Assembly: GCA_002433595.1 (NCBI GenBank)
Contig: DJIL01000005.1
Location: 1-15,223 of the forward strand
DNA: 15,223 bases
Direction of reading: 5' to 3'
Source: a bacterium UBP8_UBA6595
GTDB lineage: Bacteria > Margulisbacteria > Marinamargulisbacteria > UBA6595
The notes beneath the pieces are model-generated. The model had not been told where the DNA came from. It saw only the letters and a list, made by a program, of their open reading frames with translations, and ran no database searches. Numbering within the stretch: the first letter of the stretch is position 1; every line of letters starts with the position of its first letter. The translations under genes and the position numbers were made by a program. Below, piece by piece: positions 1-6,902 of the stretch.

Positions 1-49
1 TTTTTTTAAGCTGCGTACTTATAATGAATAGGCAAGGAATAGCTGGCGT

Positions 50-2071
50 TTAACGTTCTTGGGGTGGGCTTTCTATTTGTGCAAACTCCATAATATTATC
101 TAAAAGAGGACTGCTCATAAAAAGATTATGATAGTGATGATTAATGACCCGCATGCTTTTTTTGACTTGATCATTCGCTATTTGTATAAACGATGGATTA
201 CTTCGTAATCGAATAGATGCAAATTGCAACGAACTTGGTGTATTTTTAACGGCTGCTTCAACGACGGCGTCATTATCTCGTAACGTATCCGATACATACT
301 GTAAAGCTTGCCCATTATTGTTTACTGCAGATAAAACAACCTGTTTATTTTCTTTTATACAATCTGGAGCATTCTGCATTCGAAGTCCATTTTGATGTAC
401 ATAGGCGTTCCAAATATCAGCGTCATTTTTTAAAAAACCTAGCATAATTATACTTATCACAAGATTGTTTAAAAAGTTTTTATATTTGCTCATGGTGGGA
501 AATTTCTTACTTAATAATAGAGCGGCATCCCCATCACTATCTAAACCTAACGCCCATAAATATAGCGTACGCCTCTGTAAGTAACCAAGAATCCTATGTA
601 AGTAATAAAGAATCCTATAAGACTCGTCATTTGTTTCTGTTATAGTTAATTCTGTTATAGTTAATAATGATAGTAAACTTGCTATTCCCGTTCTGTAGTA
701 ATCAGAATGAATGGAAAAAATGATAGTTTGCCATAAGATTTTATCAGAAACATTATCCCCTAAAAACAATAATGGGAGCAATTCTTTTTTTTTATCTGCT
801 GTTCGTGAATCGAATACTATTTGATGTATTATGCTTGAATGAAAATAATCTATAAAATTATTACCTATCAATCCAGCATTAAAGTCAGCGCCTGCAATAA
901 TTAGCGCCTTAACTATCTCTTTCTCTATATTGGTAATATAACGTTTACCGTTATTTACCAATCCCCAAAGAATTGAATCGTCCTGATCATCATTTACATC
1001 TACCTTTGCCTTTATTAAAAAGCGCACCATTGGTAAGTCTCGTTTAACGACAGCAAAGCTTAAAGAACCCCGTCTAATAAGCGACGTAGAGTCTGTAGGA
1101 TAATTAACTTTCCAATCAATTAGTCTTTGTAATTCTAATGCATATTTATTTATATTATAGTGTTCACGAAAAGCATTTTTAACTTTTTCAGCTATTTTTT
1201 TATCGACTATCTGCAGCTCTAATTCTTCGTCTGATTTACCGTCTAATTTTTTTTTGATATTGCCATAACTATCAATGTAACCCTTTTTATGAAAGTCCCC
1301 CCATATCTTTTTTGAAAAATCAAAATCAATCCCATCAATTTTAGAAAATGCTAATTTTGAAATATGCCCCTTGCCCTTTAAAAGAGTATCGAAAAATATA
1401 GCTCTTTCCTTAAAACCACTAATTCTTTTTAAGAAGTTTTCTGGATCGATTTCCATAAATAAACGTGCTAATTTAGGTTCACTACGACTCCAAAAATAAG
1501 AATCTCCTACAAGACTTCTCAAATCCGTATCTCCAAGTTTTTCATTAAAAATATTGGGACACAATCGAGATATTGATAAATAGAAATCTAACTCTAAATC
1601 GCTAAACTTATTTGAATTTAAACGCATAGGGTCACTACAAGCGACATCAATTGCGTCTCGTAGGGACTTGAATTCGTTTATTAATGCACTATCTATAACC
1701 TCTAAAAAGGTATGTCCAAACTTATTTTTAATCGCCCTTGTTTCAGGGTACTGTTGTATAAGAAAATTTAAAACATTTTTTCTTCCATGGGATGCAGCAA
1801 AATGCAAAGCAACACTTCCATCTTCACCTATTGGTTTAGATAATATAGATTGATTTACTTTATGTATTGCCTCAATTAAAACCAAGTCTCCTTTTTTGCA
1901 AGCTGTTTGTATTGCATCAAAATTGCCATCTTCGAAGGCTTTTTTCAAAATTTCATTTACTGGATCCCTTGCTGATATCCTTAGTGGGGGATTGAATGAT
2001 GTTGATGTGGCTATTGGTTGGACGGATCCTGCTGCGGCTCTATTCCCTTCTGATGTCATGTCTGATATCAT
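50..2071 (-). CDS. Ankyrin-repeat / DUF4116-type repeat protein, putative host-directed effector
   Basis: About 673 residues from the ATG at 2071. An in-frame TTG at 2104 would add 11 residues, and neither start has a clear Shine-Dalgarno site, so the start is uncertain. Seen: ankyrin-like units near residues 85-125 (core GSVALHFAASHGRKNVLNFL) and 335-400 (SLSFAVVKRDLPMVRFLIKA, then VKALIIAGADFN). A long low-similarity middle follows, then DUF4116-like units near 555-635 with the pattern QVVLSAVNNNGQALQYVS. There is no signal peptide and no evident catalytic motif. Ankyrin repeats bind proteins, and DUF4116 proteins are typical of amoeba-associated bacteria, so a secreted effector is plausible but unproven. 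The gene is strikingly AT-rich: the line at 781-840 has 16 of 60 G/C by hand count, against 35 of 60 at 10021-10080. This suggests acquisition or relaxed composition. It follows the methyltransferase gene by about 130 bp on the same strand. Confidence 0.85.
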   Translation of the reverse strand: MISDMTSEGNRAAAGSVQPIATSTSFNPPLRISARDPVNEILKKAFEDGNFDAIQTACKKGDLVLIEAIHKVNQSILSKPIGEDGSVALHFAASHGRKNVLNFLIQQYPETRAIKNKFGHTFLEVIDSALINEFKSLRDAIDVACSDPMRLNSNKFSDLELDFYLSISRLCPNIFNEKLGDTDLRSLVGDSYFWSRSEPKLARLFMEIDPENFLKRISGFKERAIFFDTLLKGKGHISKLAFSKIDGIDFDFSKKIWGDFHKKGYIDSYGNIKKKLDGKSDEELELQIVDKKIAEKVKNAFREHYNINKYALELQRLIDWKVNYPTDSTSLIRRGSLSFAVVKRDLPMVRFLIKAKVDVNDDQDDSILWGLVNNGKRYITNIEKEIVKALIIAGADFNAGLIGNNFIDYFHSSIIHQIVFDSRTADKKKELLPLLFLGDNVSDKILWQTIIFSIHSDYYRTGIASLLSLLTITELTITETNDESYRILYYLHRILGYLQRRTLYLWALGLDSDGDAALLLSKKFPTMSKYKNFLNNLVISIIMLGFLKNDADIWNAYVHQNGLRMQNAPDCIKENKQVVLSAVNNNGQALQYVSDTLRDNDAVVEAAVKNTPSSLQFASIRLRSNPSFIQIANDQVKKSMRVINHHYHNLFMSSPLLDNIMEFAQIESPPQER

Positions 2072-2149
2072 GTGTCCGTTTGTTTGATAACAACAAGCAG
2101 CCAAACCGAGTCTAATAGCGTTTAAAATAACGGAGTCCCTTTAAAAAAT

Positions 2150-2181
2150 ACAATACTTTAAAAACACAATACTTTAAAAAA
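2150..2181. repeat. Two-copy tandem repeat, 16-bp period
   Basis: The 15-base unit acaatactttaaaaa occurs at 2150-2164 and again at 2166-2180. A third partial copy (actttaaaa) follows at 2182-2190. It lies in the AT-rich gap between the methyltransferase stop and the ankyrin gene start. It looks like replication slippage. No clear terminator hairpin is visible in this gap. Confidence 0.7.
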
Positions 2182-2200
2182 ACTTTAAAACCAGGCTTTT

Positions 2201-2851
2201 TCATAAGTCAAGCATGCCCGTTTTAATATGGATCGTAAAATCATCGGGCCAGTAGTCCCGAATAATGACTGCCTGGGGATCCCATTGGTGGCATAACCGA
2301 TGGACTTGGGTGGGGTTGTAATACTGCAACCCGGGCACTTGGGACTCGCAGGATTGGCTAAGGGCATTAAATACAACCTGATGCCGAGCACGTGCCAGCA
2401 ACGTTCCAATTTGCACGGCTAGATTGTGCATGGGATCGGGAATTTTCAAGCTAAACACGCCGCTGGCGACTACCACATCGGTCTGAGGAATATCAGCTAG
2501 GCTACCCGTTATAAACGTAGCGTCTGGATACCGCTTCTGGGCTAATCGAATCATTGCCGGGCTAATATCGATACCCCAGTAGTCACCCGTCCACCCCTGA
2601 TCGCACAAAAAGCCATAAAAGTCCCCACGGCCACAGCCAAAATCCACAATGGACAGCGCTGGCAACGCCCTCAAAAACTGGCTAAATCGAACCGCTTGAC
2701 CGGCCGAATCTTGCCACCCCAATGCGTGAATAGAATCCCCGTGTTGATGCGCTTGTCGGTTATAATACTGACGCGTATGCTTGAGAACCTGCCGATAAGC
2801 GGCGCTATACGAGCTGGCGGGCGACCAAAAGTTCCGCAATTTGGACAGCAT
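2201..2851 (-). CDS. Class I SAM-dependent methyltransferase, substrate unknown
   Basis: 216 residues from the ATG at 2851. This start is chosen because AAAGGAG at 2861-2867 sits 9 nt upstream. A longer reading to 3016 would run far into asd and has no such site. The SAM-binding motif I is SIVDFGCGRGDFYGF (about 67-81), followed by the acidic motif II YWGIDISPAMIRLA (91-104). Residues 112-119 (TFITGSLA) and 126-134 (VVVASGVFS) fit the next Rossmann strands. The start overlaps the end of asd by 47 nt, so it is the last gene of the HU-tmk-dapB-asd operon and is probably translationally coupled. The N-terminal HGDSIHALGW and C-terminal DYWPDDFTIHIK resemble conserved edges of an uncharacterised bacterial methyltransferase group. 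The substrate cannot be deduced. Confidence 0.88.
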   Translation of the reverse strand: MLSKLRNFWSPASSYSAAYRQVLKHTRQYYNRQAHQHGDSIHALGWQDSAGQAVRFSQFLRALPALSIVDFGCGRGDFYGFLCDQGWTGDYWGIDISPAMIRLAQKRYPDATFITGSLADIPQTDVVVASGVFSLKIPDPMHNLAVQIGTLLARARHQVVFNALSQSCESQVPGLQYYNPTQVHRLCHQWDPQAVIIRDYWPDDFTIHIKTGMLDL

Positions 2852-3812
2852 TGAGAGCCGCTCCTTTGCGAAGATTATCCGCAACACACCAAAACACAAT
2901 GCCGTTTTGGACCGATAAATCCTGTCGGATCCGCCCAATACCAACCGGATCTTGCCCCGAAAACTCTCTTGGCGTTGGATAATCCAATATTGCCGGCTCA
3001 TCCACAACCACAACACCCGGAGTATTGGCTAAAAGTGTTCGCACCTCTGCCGGGTCAATGGCCTGAGCCGTCTCTACCGTCACAGCTTCGCTATGCCCAA
3101 TAAACACTGGCACACGCGCACAGGTAACGCTCACTGGCAACGAAGGCTCGCCCAAAATTTTCTGAATTTCAGTAACCATCTTCATTTCTTCTTTGGTATA
3201 CCCATTGTCTAAAAAACTGTCAATATGGGGAACTACATTAAACGCAATGGAATGCCTCGGCACGGCATCCGAGTGACCACTCATCAATTGAGCCGTGTGT
3301 TTCTCAAGGGAATCAATGGCTGACTTACCCGCCCCAGACACGGATTGATAGGTTGAAATAACCAAACGCGTGATGGCATATTGCTTATGAATGGGGTTTA
3401 AGGCCAAGACTAACTGAGCGGTTGAACAATTGGGGTTCGCAATAATGCCTTGATGTTGATGTATCGCATCGGGATTGACTTCAGGAACAACTAGCGGCAC
3501 CGTATCGTGCATACGAAAAAAAGACGTATTGTCGACAACAATGGCGCCAGCCTGAGCGGCAATCGGCGCATACGCTTCAGATACCCCACCCCCGGCACTA
3601 AATAAAGCAATATCCACACCGGCAAAAGATTCCGGTTGCAAAGCCTCAACCAAAACCATTGTTTCGCCCACTAGTAACGACTGCCCCGCGGATCGTTCAG
3701 ACGCCAACAATCGAATAGATGAAAGGGGAAAGTTTCGGTCAATTAAACAATCAATAATAGCTTGCCCCACCAATCCAGTGGCACCCACTACTGCAACTGT
3801 ATATGTTTTCAT
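2805..3812 (-). CDS. asd: Aspartate-semialdehyde dehydrogenase
   Basis: Converts L-aspartyl-4-phosphate and NADPH to aspartate semialdehyde, the branch point to diaminopimelate/lysine, threonine and methionine; cytosolic. The 335-residue length fits the family. The N-terminal dinucleotide motif is VVGATGLVGQ (8-17). The catalytic cysteine is Cys129 in ANPNCST. Arg233 and His240 in CARVPVFIGHSEAV are the expected substrate-binding arginine and catalytic histidine. The C-terminus DNLRKGAALNAVQIAELL is typical. The start is the ATG at 3812, because GGAGG lies 7 nt upstream and the ATG overlaps the dapB stop as ATGA; an upstream in-frame ATG at 3875 would add 21 non-family residues. It is coupled to dapB, which uses the product of this enzyme (after DapA) two steps later. 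Confidence 0.97.
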   Translation of the reverse strand: MKTYTVAVVGATGLVGQAIIDCLIDRNFPLSSIRLLASERSAGQSLLVGETMVLVEALQPESFAGVDIALFSAGGGVSEAYAPIAAQAGAIVVDNTSFFRMHDTVPLVVPEVNPDAIHQHQGIIANPNCSTAQLVLALNPIHKQYAITRLVISTYQSVSGAGKSAIDSLEKHTAQLMSGHSDAVPRHSIAFNVVPHIDSFLDNGYTKEEMKMVTEIQKILGEPSLPVSVTCARVPVFIGHSEAVTVETAQAIDPAEVRTLLANTPGVVVVDEPAILDYPTPREFSGQDPVGIGRIRQDLSVQNGIVFWCVADNLRKGAALNAVQIAELLVARQLV

Positions 3813-4573
3813 TCTAGATCCTCCATAATTGATTCTAAACCATACCAAACACCGGGGTCGTTTTTCATCATCCACCGAATGGCCAGTATAACGCCCGGCA
3901 TAAACGCCCCCCGATCCAGCGTATCATGACTCACAGTCACTCGCTGGCCTTGACCCCCAAAACAAATATCCAATTGCGCCAAATGACCCGGCAATCGCAT
4001 GGCATGAATCGGTATTCCGGTATCATTAACCCCCCCGCGAGACCCTGGAATAAGTTCCTGACTGGTTGGAATACCCGCATTAATACTGGGCATTGCAGCG
4101 GCAATCACCGATGCCGCTTTGAGCGCTGTACCTGAAGGGGCGTCCACTTTTTGCTCATGGTGCCGTTCAATAATTTCAACATGGGGCAAGTACGTGGCGA
4201 GTTTAGCGGCTGCCTGTATCACCAGCACAGCACCAATAGAAAAGTTAGGGCAAATGAGTACACTTCGCTGGCTATCACGCACATCTGCCTCAAAATCAGC
4301 CACTTCATGCGGGTGAATACCGGTCGTCCCCACAATGGCATGACACCCGGCCTGAAGAATGGTTCGAATGGTTGTACGAATGGTGTCGGGATGTGTAAAA
4401 TCCACCACAACATCGGGCGTTGTTTCAGCTAGAGAATCGGCTAGATTGTCACCCGAATCCAAACAGGCCACTAGCTCTAAGCCATCGGCCGTGTAAATCG
4501 CGCGCTGGGTTTCTTGACCCATTTTTCCGTTGGCTCCATTTATTGCAACACGACTAACGGTTTGATTTGTCAT
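3809..4573 (-). CDS. dapB: 4-hydroxy-tetrahydrodipicolinate reductase
   Basis: Reduces the DapA product to tetrahydrodipicolinate with NAD(P)H in the diaminopimelate/lysine pathway, feeding peptidoglycan and lysine. 254 residues, normal for the family. Seen: the nucleotide-binding loop NGANGKMG (12-18), VDFTHP (57-62), GTTG (82-85), PNFSIG (109-114), and the signature ERHHEQKVDAPSGTA (136-150) with the catalytic His pair and Lys142. The C-terminal segment with DRGAFMPG (220-227) is typical. The ATG at 4573 overlaps the tmk stop as ATGA, with a weak GGAAG upstream, and the gene's own stop overlaps the asd start the same way. dapA is not in the window. Confidence 0.97.
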   Translation of the reverse strand: MTNQTVSRVAINGANGKMGQETQRAIYTADGLELVACLDSGDNLADSLAETTPDVVVDFTHPDTIRTTIRTILQAGCHAIVGTTGIHPHEVADFEADVRDSQRSVLICPNFSIGAVLVIQAAAKLATYLPHVEIIERHHEQKVDAPSGTALKAASVIAAAMPSINAGIPTSQELIPGSRGGVNDTGIPIHAMRLPGHLAQLDICFGGQGQRVTVSHDTLDRGAFMPGVILAIRWMMKNDPGVWYGLESIMEDLE

Positions 4574-5172
4574 ACTTCCAATAGTGTAACGTACTGACGC
4601 GCGGTTTGAAATATTGCATCGGGTGTTTGCCCCGCCACTGCAATACAGTGAATGCGTGCATGCTGCTGAGCCAAATCCAAGTACGCAGTCCGCACACGGT
4701 CATGAAATGCCATGGATTGAGCCTCTATTCGGTCCAGAGACGCACGCGCACTGGCACGAGCCAGCCCCACAGAAACGGGCAAATCGTATAAAAATGTATG
4801 ATCCGGAACCAACGCGATGTGAGCCTCCAGCGCAGTCAAGACCTCAGTACTGCAGCCACGACCGCCGTGCTGATAGGCCCATGTCGAGTCCATATACCGG
4901 TCACACAACACAACATCGCCACGAGACAAAGCCGGTTGAATGACTTGATGAATATGCTCCAATCGATCCGCAAAAAAAAGCAACAACTCTGTCCGATGAT
5001 CCTGAATATCACTGTCACCCAAAACCAGCCGTCGAATGTGCGCGCCAAAAGGCGTACCTCCCGGCTCCCTAGTTACAACAACGGACCGGCCATTGCGCCT
5101 AAAGTGATCGGCCCACAGCGCCAACTGTGTGGATTTCCCAGAGCCCTCAATCCCTTCAAATGTGACAAACAC
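4570..5172 (-). CDS. tmk: Thymidylate kinase (dTMP kinase)
   Basis: Phosphorylates dTMP to dTDP with ATP for DNA synthesis; cytosolic. 200 residues. Seen: the P-loop FEGIEGSGKST (5-15), TREPGGT (34-40), LLFFADR (64-70), the DRY motif at 91-93 in VVLCDRYMDSTWAYQ, and a basic lid region (138-149) leading to FHDRVRTAYL (156-165). The P-loop lacks the extra arginine seen in some TMPKs while the lid carries arginines, which would make it type II; this is an inference. The start is GTG at 5172, sharing one base with the HU stop codon (TAGTG), with a purine-rich AAAGGGG just upstream. The gene is therefore coupled to the HU gene. Confidence 0.96.
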   Translation of the reverse strand: MFVTFEGIEGSGKSTQLALWADHFRRNGRSVVVTREPGGTPFGAHIRRLVLGDSDIQDHRTELLLFFADRLEHIHQVIQPALSRGDVVLCDRYMDSTWAYQHGGRGCSTEVLTALEAHIALVPDHTFLYDLPVSVGLARASARASLDRIEAQSMAFHDRVRTAYLDLAQQHARIHCIAVAGQTPDAIFQTARQYVTLLEV

Positions 5173-5462
5173 TACCCCTTTCGAACAAGGTCTCGCAAGT
5201 TTTTACTGGGTGAGAACGACGGGCTTTTTGTGGCTGGAACGACCAAAGTATCCCCGGTTTGCGGGTTTCGCCCAATTCGTTCAACTCGGTTGCGAACATC
5301 AAATTTTCCAAACCCAACAATAGACACGGGCTCCCCTTGAACCAATTGGCTTTTAATGAAATCAAACAACAGCTCAATCATTTCCTTCATATCATTTTTT
5401 GTAAGGTTTTTATCATACCCAAACTCGTCATACATACTTTCAATCAATTTTTTTTTGTTCAT
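5172..5462 (-). CDS. HU/IHF-family DNA-binding protein
   Basis: 96 residues, the family's usual length. The helical N-terminal half is followed by the beta-arm region GFGKFDVRNRVERIGRNPQT (50-69), including the HU signature GRNPQTG with the conserved arm-tip proline at residue 66. The C-terminal FSPSKNLRDLVRKG is also typical. It bends and compacts DNA. Whether it is HU or a homodimeric IHF-like protein cannot be decided from sequence alone. The ATG at 5462 has AAGGA about 10 nt upstream. It is the first gene of the minus-strand operon HU-tmk-dapB-asd-methyltransferase and ends one base into tmk. Confidence 0.93.
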   Translation of the reverse strand: MNKKKLIESMYDEFGYDKNLTKNDMKEMIELLFDFIKSQLVQGEPVSIVGFGKFDVRNRVERIGRNPQTGDTLVVPATKSPSFSPSKNLRDLVRKG

Positions 5463-5743
5463 TTTTTATCAGTCCTTAATTTAAAAACTTTTCAGCACCA
5501 TACTATCAAAACTCATAATTTACAATATAAATGAATACGCTAACCGCCGTCAACTGATTGGTTAATTATTGAAAACGCCAACCCTTAATTTAGCCTGTTT
5601 TTCAGTTATTTTTAACTGCTTGTATATTGGCGGTTATGCACTATATACTCTACTATATAAACACAAACGTAGACATAAAATACACTGTGTTTCGTATTAT
5701 CCCCCATAGTTTTAATAGTTTTAAATTTAAGGAGTTAAACGTT
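5463..5743. other. Divergent intergenic region between HU and the RRM gene
   Basis: 281 bp, AT-rich, with no convincing gene. It must hold promoters for both directions. An 8-bp perfect inverted repeat (TAACCGCC at 5541-5548 and GGCGGTTA at 5629-5636) flanks its middle, and the right arm lies between a candidate -35 and -10 of the RRM gene, as an operator might. The regulator is unknown. Confidence 0.5.
5620..5649 (+). promoter_or_regulatory. Candidate sigma70-type promoter for the RRM gene
   Basis: The -35-like TTGTAT at 5620-5625 and -10 TATACT at 5644-5649 are separated by 18 bp. The predicted transcript would have a leader of roughly 90 nt before the RRM start codon. A second TATA-like element (TATATAA) follows at 5654-5660. 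The call rests only on match to consensus. Confidence 0.4.
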
Positions 5744-5983
5744 ATGGACATTTATGTTGGAAATATACCTTATGAATCGACGGAAGATGACATTAGCGCT
5801 TTGTTTGGCGAGCATGGCCCTGTGAAAACCGTGCGCTTCATTCGTGATTATGAAACCAAGCGGTTCAAAGGGTTTGGCTTTGTCACCATGGATAATCAGT
5901 CCGATGCAACTACCGCCATTGAAAGTCTCAATGGAAAAGAGATTAATGGTCGAGAACTAAAGATTAGCTCCGCTCAACGCTAG
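5744..5983 (+). CDS. Single-domain RRM RNA-binding protein
   Basis: 79 residues, essentially one RNA recognition motif. RNP2 is IYVGNI (3-8) and RNP1 is KGFGFVTM (42-49), with the beta-alpha-beta-beta-alpha-beta pattern complete and LNGKEINGRELKI at 62-74. Bacterial proteins of this class bind single-stranded RNA, and many are cold-induced. This copy lacks the glycine-rich tail found in several cyanobacterial members. The start at 5744 is set by AAGGAG at 5729-5734, 9 nt upstream; an in-frame ATG at 5627 would add 39 residues that do not belong to the fold. It is followed after 44 bp by a tRNA gene on the same strand. Confidence 0.94.
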   Translation: MDIYVGNIPYESTEDDISALFGEHGPVKTVRFIRDYETKRFKGFGFVTMDNQSDATTAIESLNGKEINGRELKISSAQR

Positions 5984-6027
5984 TTGCTAGATACTCCGCA
6001 TTAAACGTGTTAGGATAAATAATTGAT

Positions 6028-6119
6028 GGAGAGGTACCCAAGTGGCTATAAGGGGACGGTTTGCTAAACCGTTAGTGGTCGCAAGGCCAGCGAGGGTTCG
6101 AATCCCTCCCTCTCCGCCA
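6028..6119 (+). tRNA. tRNA-Ser (anticodon GCU)
   Basis: 92 nt with a full class II cloverleaf. The acceptor stem is GGAGAGG (6028-6034) paired with CCTCTCC (6109-6115), then discriminator G and an encoded CCA (6117-6119). The anticodon stem is ACGGT/ACCGT with loop TTGCTAA and anticodon GCT at 6063-6065, reading AGC/AGU. A long variable arm closes as TGGTC-GCAA-GGCCA. The T arm is GAGGG-TTCGAAT-CCCTC (6092-6108). Confidence 0.97.
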
Positions 6120-6159
6120 GTAGTTTACTGTTAATTTACCTGAAGGAAGCATCCAATCA

Positions 6160-6390
6160 ATGAGAATACCCAGCAGCCCCAACGCCACGACACAGCGAAT
6201 AAATGCGTTTCTTTATTCAGTTGCCCTAACTAGCGCCCTATACATAACTGCCTATGTAACTAGCATTCTTGAAGACCGCAACAAAGTACCGTTCCCACCC
6301 CCTCAATCGGGGGGCTTCAGCATTCCCGCACCCCCTTACCCAGACGTCTCTTTTCAAGGCAATTTATCCAACAATGACACTACTCACTGA
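6160..6390 (+). CDS. Hypothetical small protein with one possible membrane helix
   Basis: 76 residues, not recognised. A Shine-Dalgarno-like AAGGAAG at 6143-6149 lies 10 nt before the ATG. A hydrophobic stretch (about 17-37, LYSVALTSALYITAYV) could span a membrane. The tail is rich in proline and polar residues and without similarity I can name. The 3' end overlaps the SemiSWEET start by 17 nt, so translation could be coupled. It may instead be a non-functional reading of a leader: a GC-rich hairpin (CCCCC at 6298-6302 with GGGGG near 6309-6314) lies inside it. Moderate doubt that it is a real protein. Confidence 0.4.
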   Translation: MRIPSSPNATTQRINAFLYSVALTSALYITAYVTSILEDRNKVPFPPPQSGGFSIPAPPYPDVSFQGNLSNNDTTH

Positions 6391-6631
6391 ATCCTTAGGC
6401 TTTCTGGCGGCGACCTGCACAACCGCAGCGTTTATCCCCCAGGCGCTTAAAGTCATTCGAACACGAAACACCGCCGGGCTATCCCTTGGAATGTATGTGT
6501 GTTTCACGATTGGCGTTGGCTTATGGCTCGCCTATGGCTGTTTAATTGGCGACAGGGCTATTATTATTGCCAATGCCATTACACTCGTATTTGCAGCAAT
6601 TATTTTGGCATTAAAGCGGATCTACAACTAG
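6374..6631 (+). CDS. SemiSWEET / PQ-loop family transporter
   Basis: 85 residues forming three predicted transmembrane helices, one half of a eukaryotic SWEET. The helix 1 PQ motif is FIPQALKVIRT (20-30), followed by TAGLSLGMY (33-41), helix 2 with GVGLWLAYG (47-55), and helix 3 with ANAITLVFAAIIL (66-78) carrying the conserved Asn. Such proteins work as dimers moving sugars across the inner membrane by facilitated diffusion; the substrate here is unknown. The start at 6374 fits the family N-terminus; upstream in-frame sequence to 6269 does not. The ribosome site is weak (AAGG near 6356), so coupling to the overlapping small ORF is plausible. Confidence 0.92.
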   Translation: MTLLTESLGFLAATCTTAAFIPQALKVIRTRNTAGLSLGMYVCFTIGVGLWLAYGCLIGDRAIIIANAITLVFAAIILALKRIYN

Positions 6632-6697
6632 TCCTCCATCGCCAATTAATAGACATTCCGGCCATTGATGCGGTACGCTCTAAAGAATGCTTAGTGT

Positions 6698-6729
6698 ACC
6701 TGCATTTCAATACGCACCTGCATTTCAAT
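6698..6729. repeat. Two-copy direct repeat, 18-bp period
   Basis: acctgcatttcaat occurs at 6698-6711 and again at 6716-6729, with tacgc-type spacer bases between. It is non-coding and most simply a slippage duplication. Confidence 0.7.
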
Positions 6730-6795
6730 GTCAGGCCACTCGTGCTCAACGCCAAGTCACCCCCCCTTCACCCGCTAACCCCCTACCGAGTAAAC

Positions 6796-6832
6796 GCCAA
6801 CCCAAAGCACCCCCCCAAGCCATTGGGTTGGC
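6796..6832. terminator. Perfect 10-bp inverted repeat, candidate bidirectional terminator
   Basis: GCCAACCCAA (6796-6805) pairs perfectly with TTGGGTTGGC (6823-6832) across a 17-nt C-rich loop. It lies between converging genes, where a two-way terminator is expected. Neither side has a strong T-run, so intrinsic termination is uncertain; it could also stabilise 3' ends. Confidence 0.45.
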
Positions 6833-6902
6833 CGAGAGCATAGCCAGTTCCGCATTCTATCATCAAAAAAGGCGGCCTAAACAAAGCGGCGATTAGCCCC
6901 CC

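Larger units (their letters stand above)
6632..6902. other. Convergent intergenic region
   Basis: 271 bp between the SemiSWEET stop and the DUF4116 gene stop. No credible gene is seen: the open frames here have biased, repeat-poor compositions. It contains an 18-bp-period duplication, several runs of C, and a perfect 10-bp inverted repeat, each listed separately. Confidence 0.6.

Noticed and set aside
2852..3016. Upstream extension of the methyltransferase to an ATG at 3016
   Set aside because: It would overlap asd by more than 200 nt, has no ribosome site, and the added residues do not resemble the family; the ATG at 2851 has a strong SD.
4798..5340. A 180-codon plus-strand open frame opposite tmk and HU
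   Set aside because: It is antisense to two well-supported genes and its product has no recognisable features.
6507..6520. GTGTTTCACGATTG in the SemiSWEET gene and a similar TGTTTCACT near 14825 in prfC, as further parS copies
   Set aside because: Each contains only one half of the palindrome, so I do not count them as parS.
6632..6902. Possible gene or pseudogene in the convergent gap
   Set aside because: The open frames are made of C-run and repeat sequence, lack ribosome sites, and give proteins with no family features.
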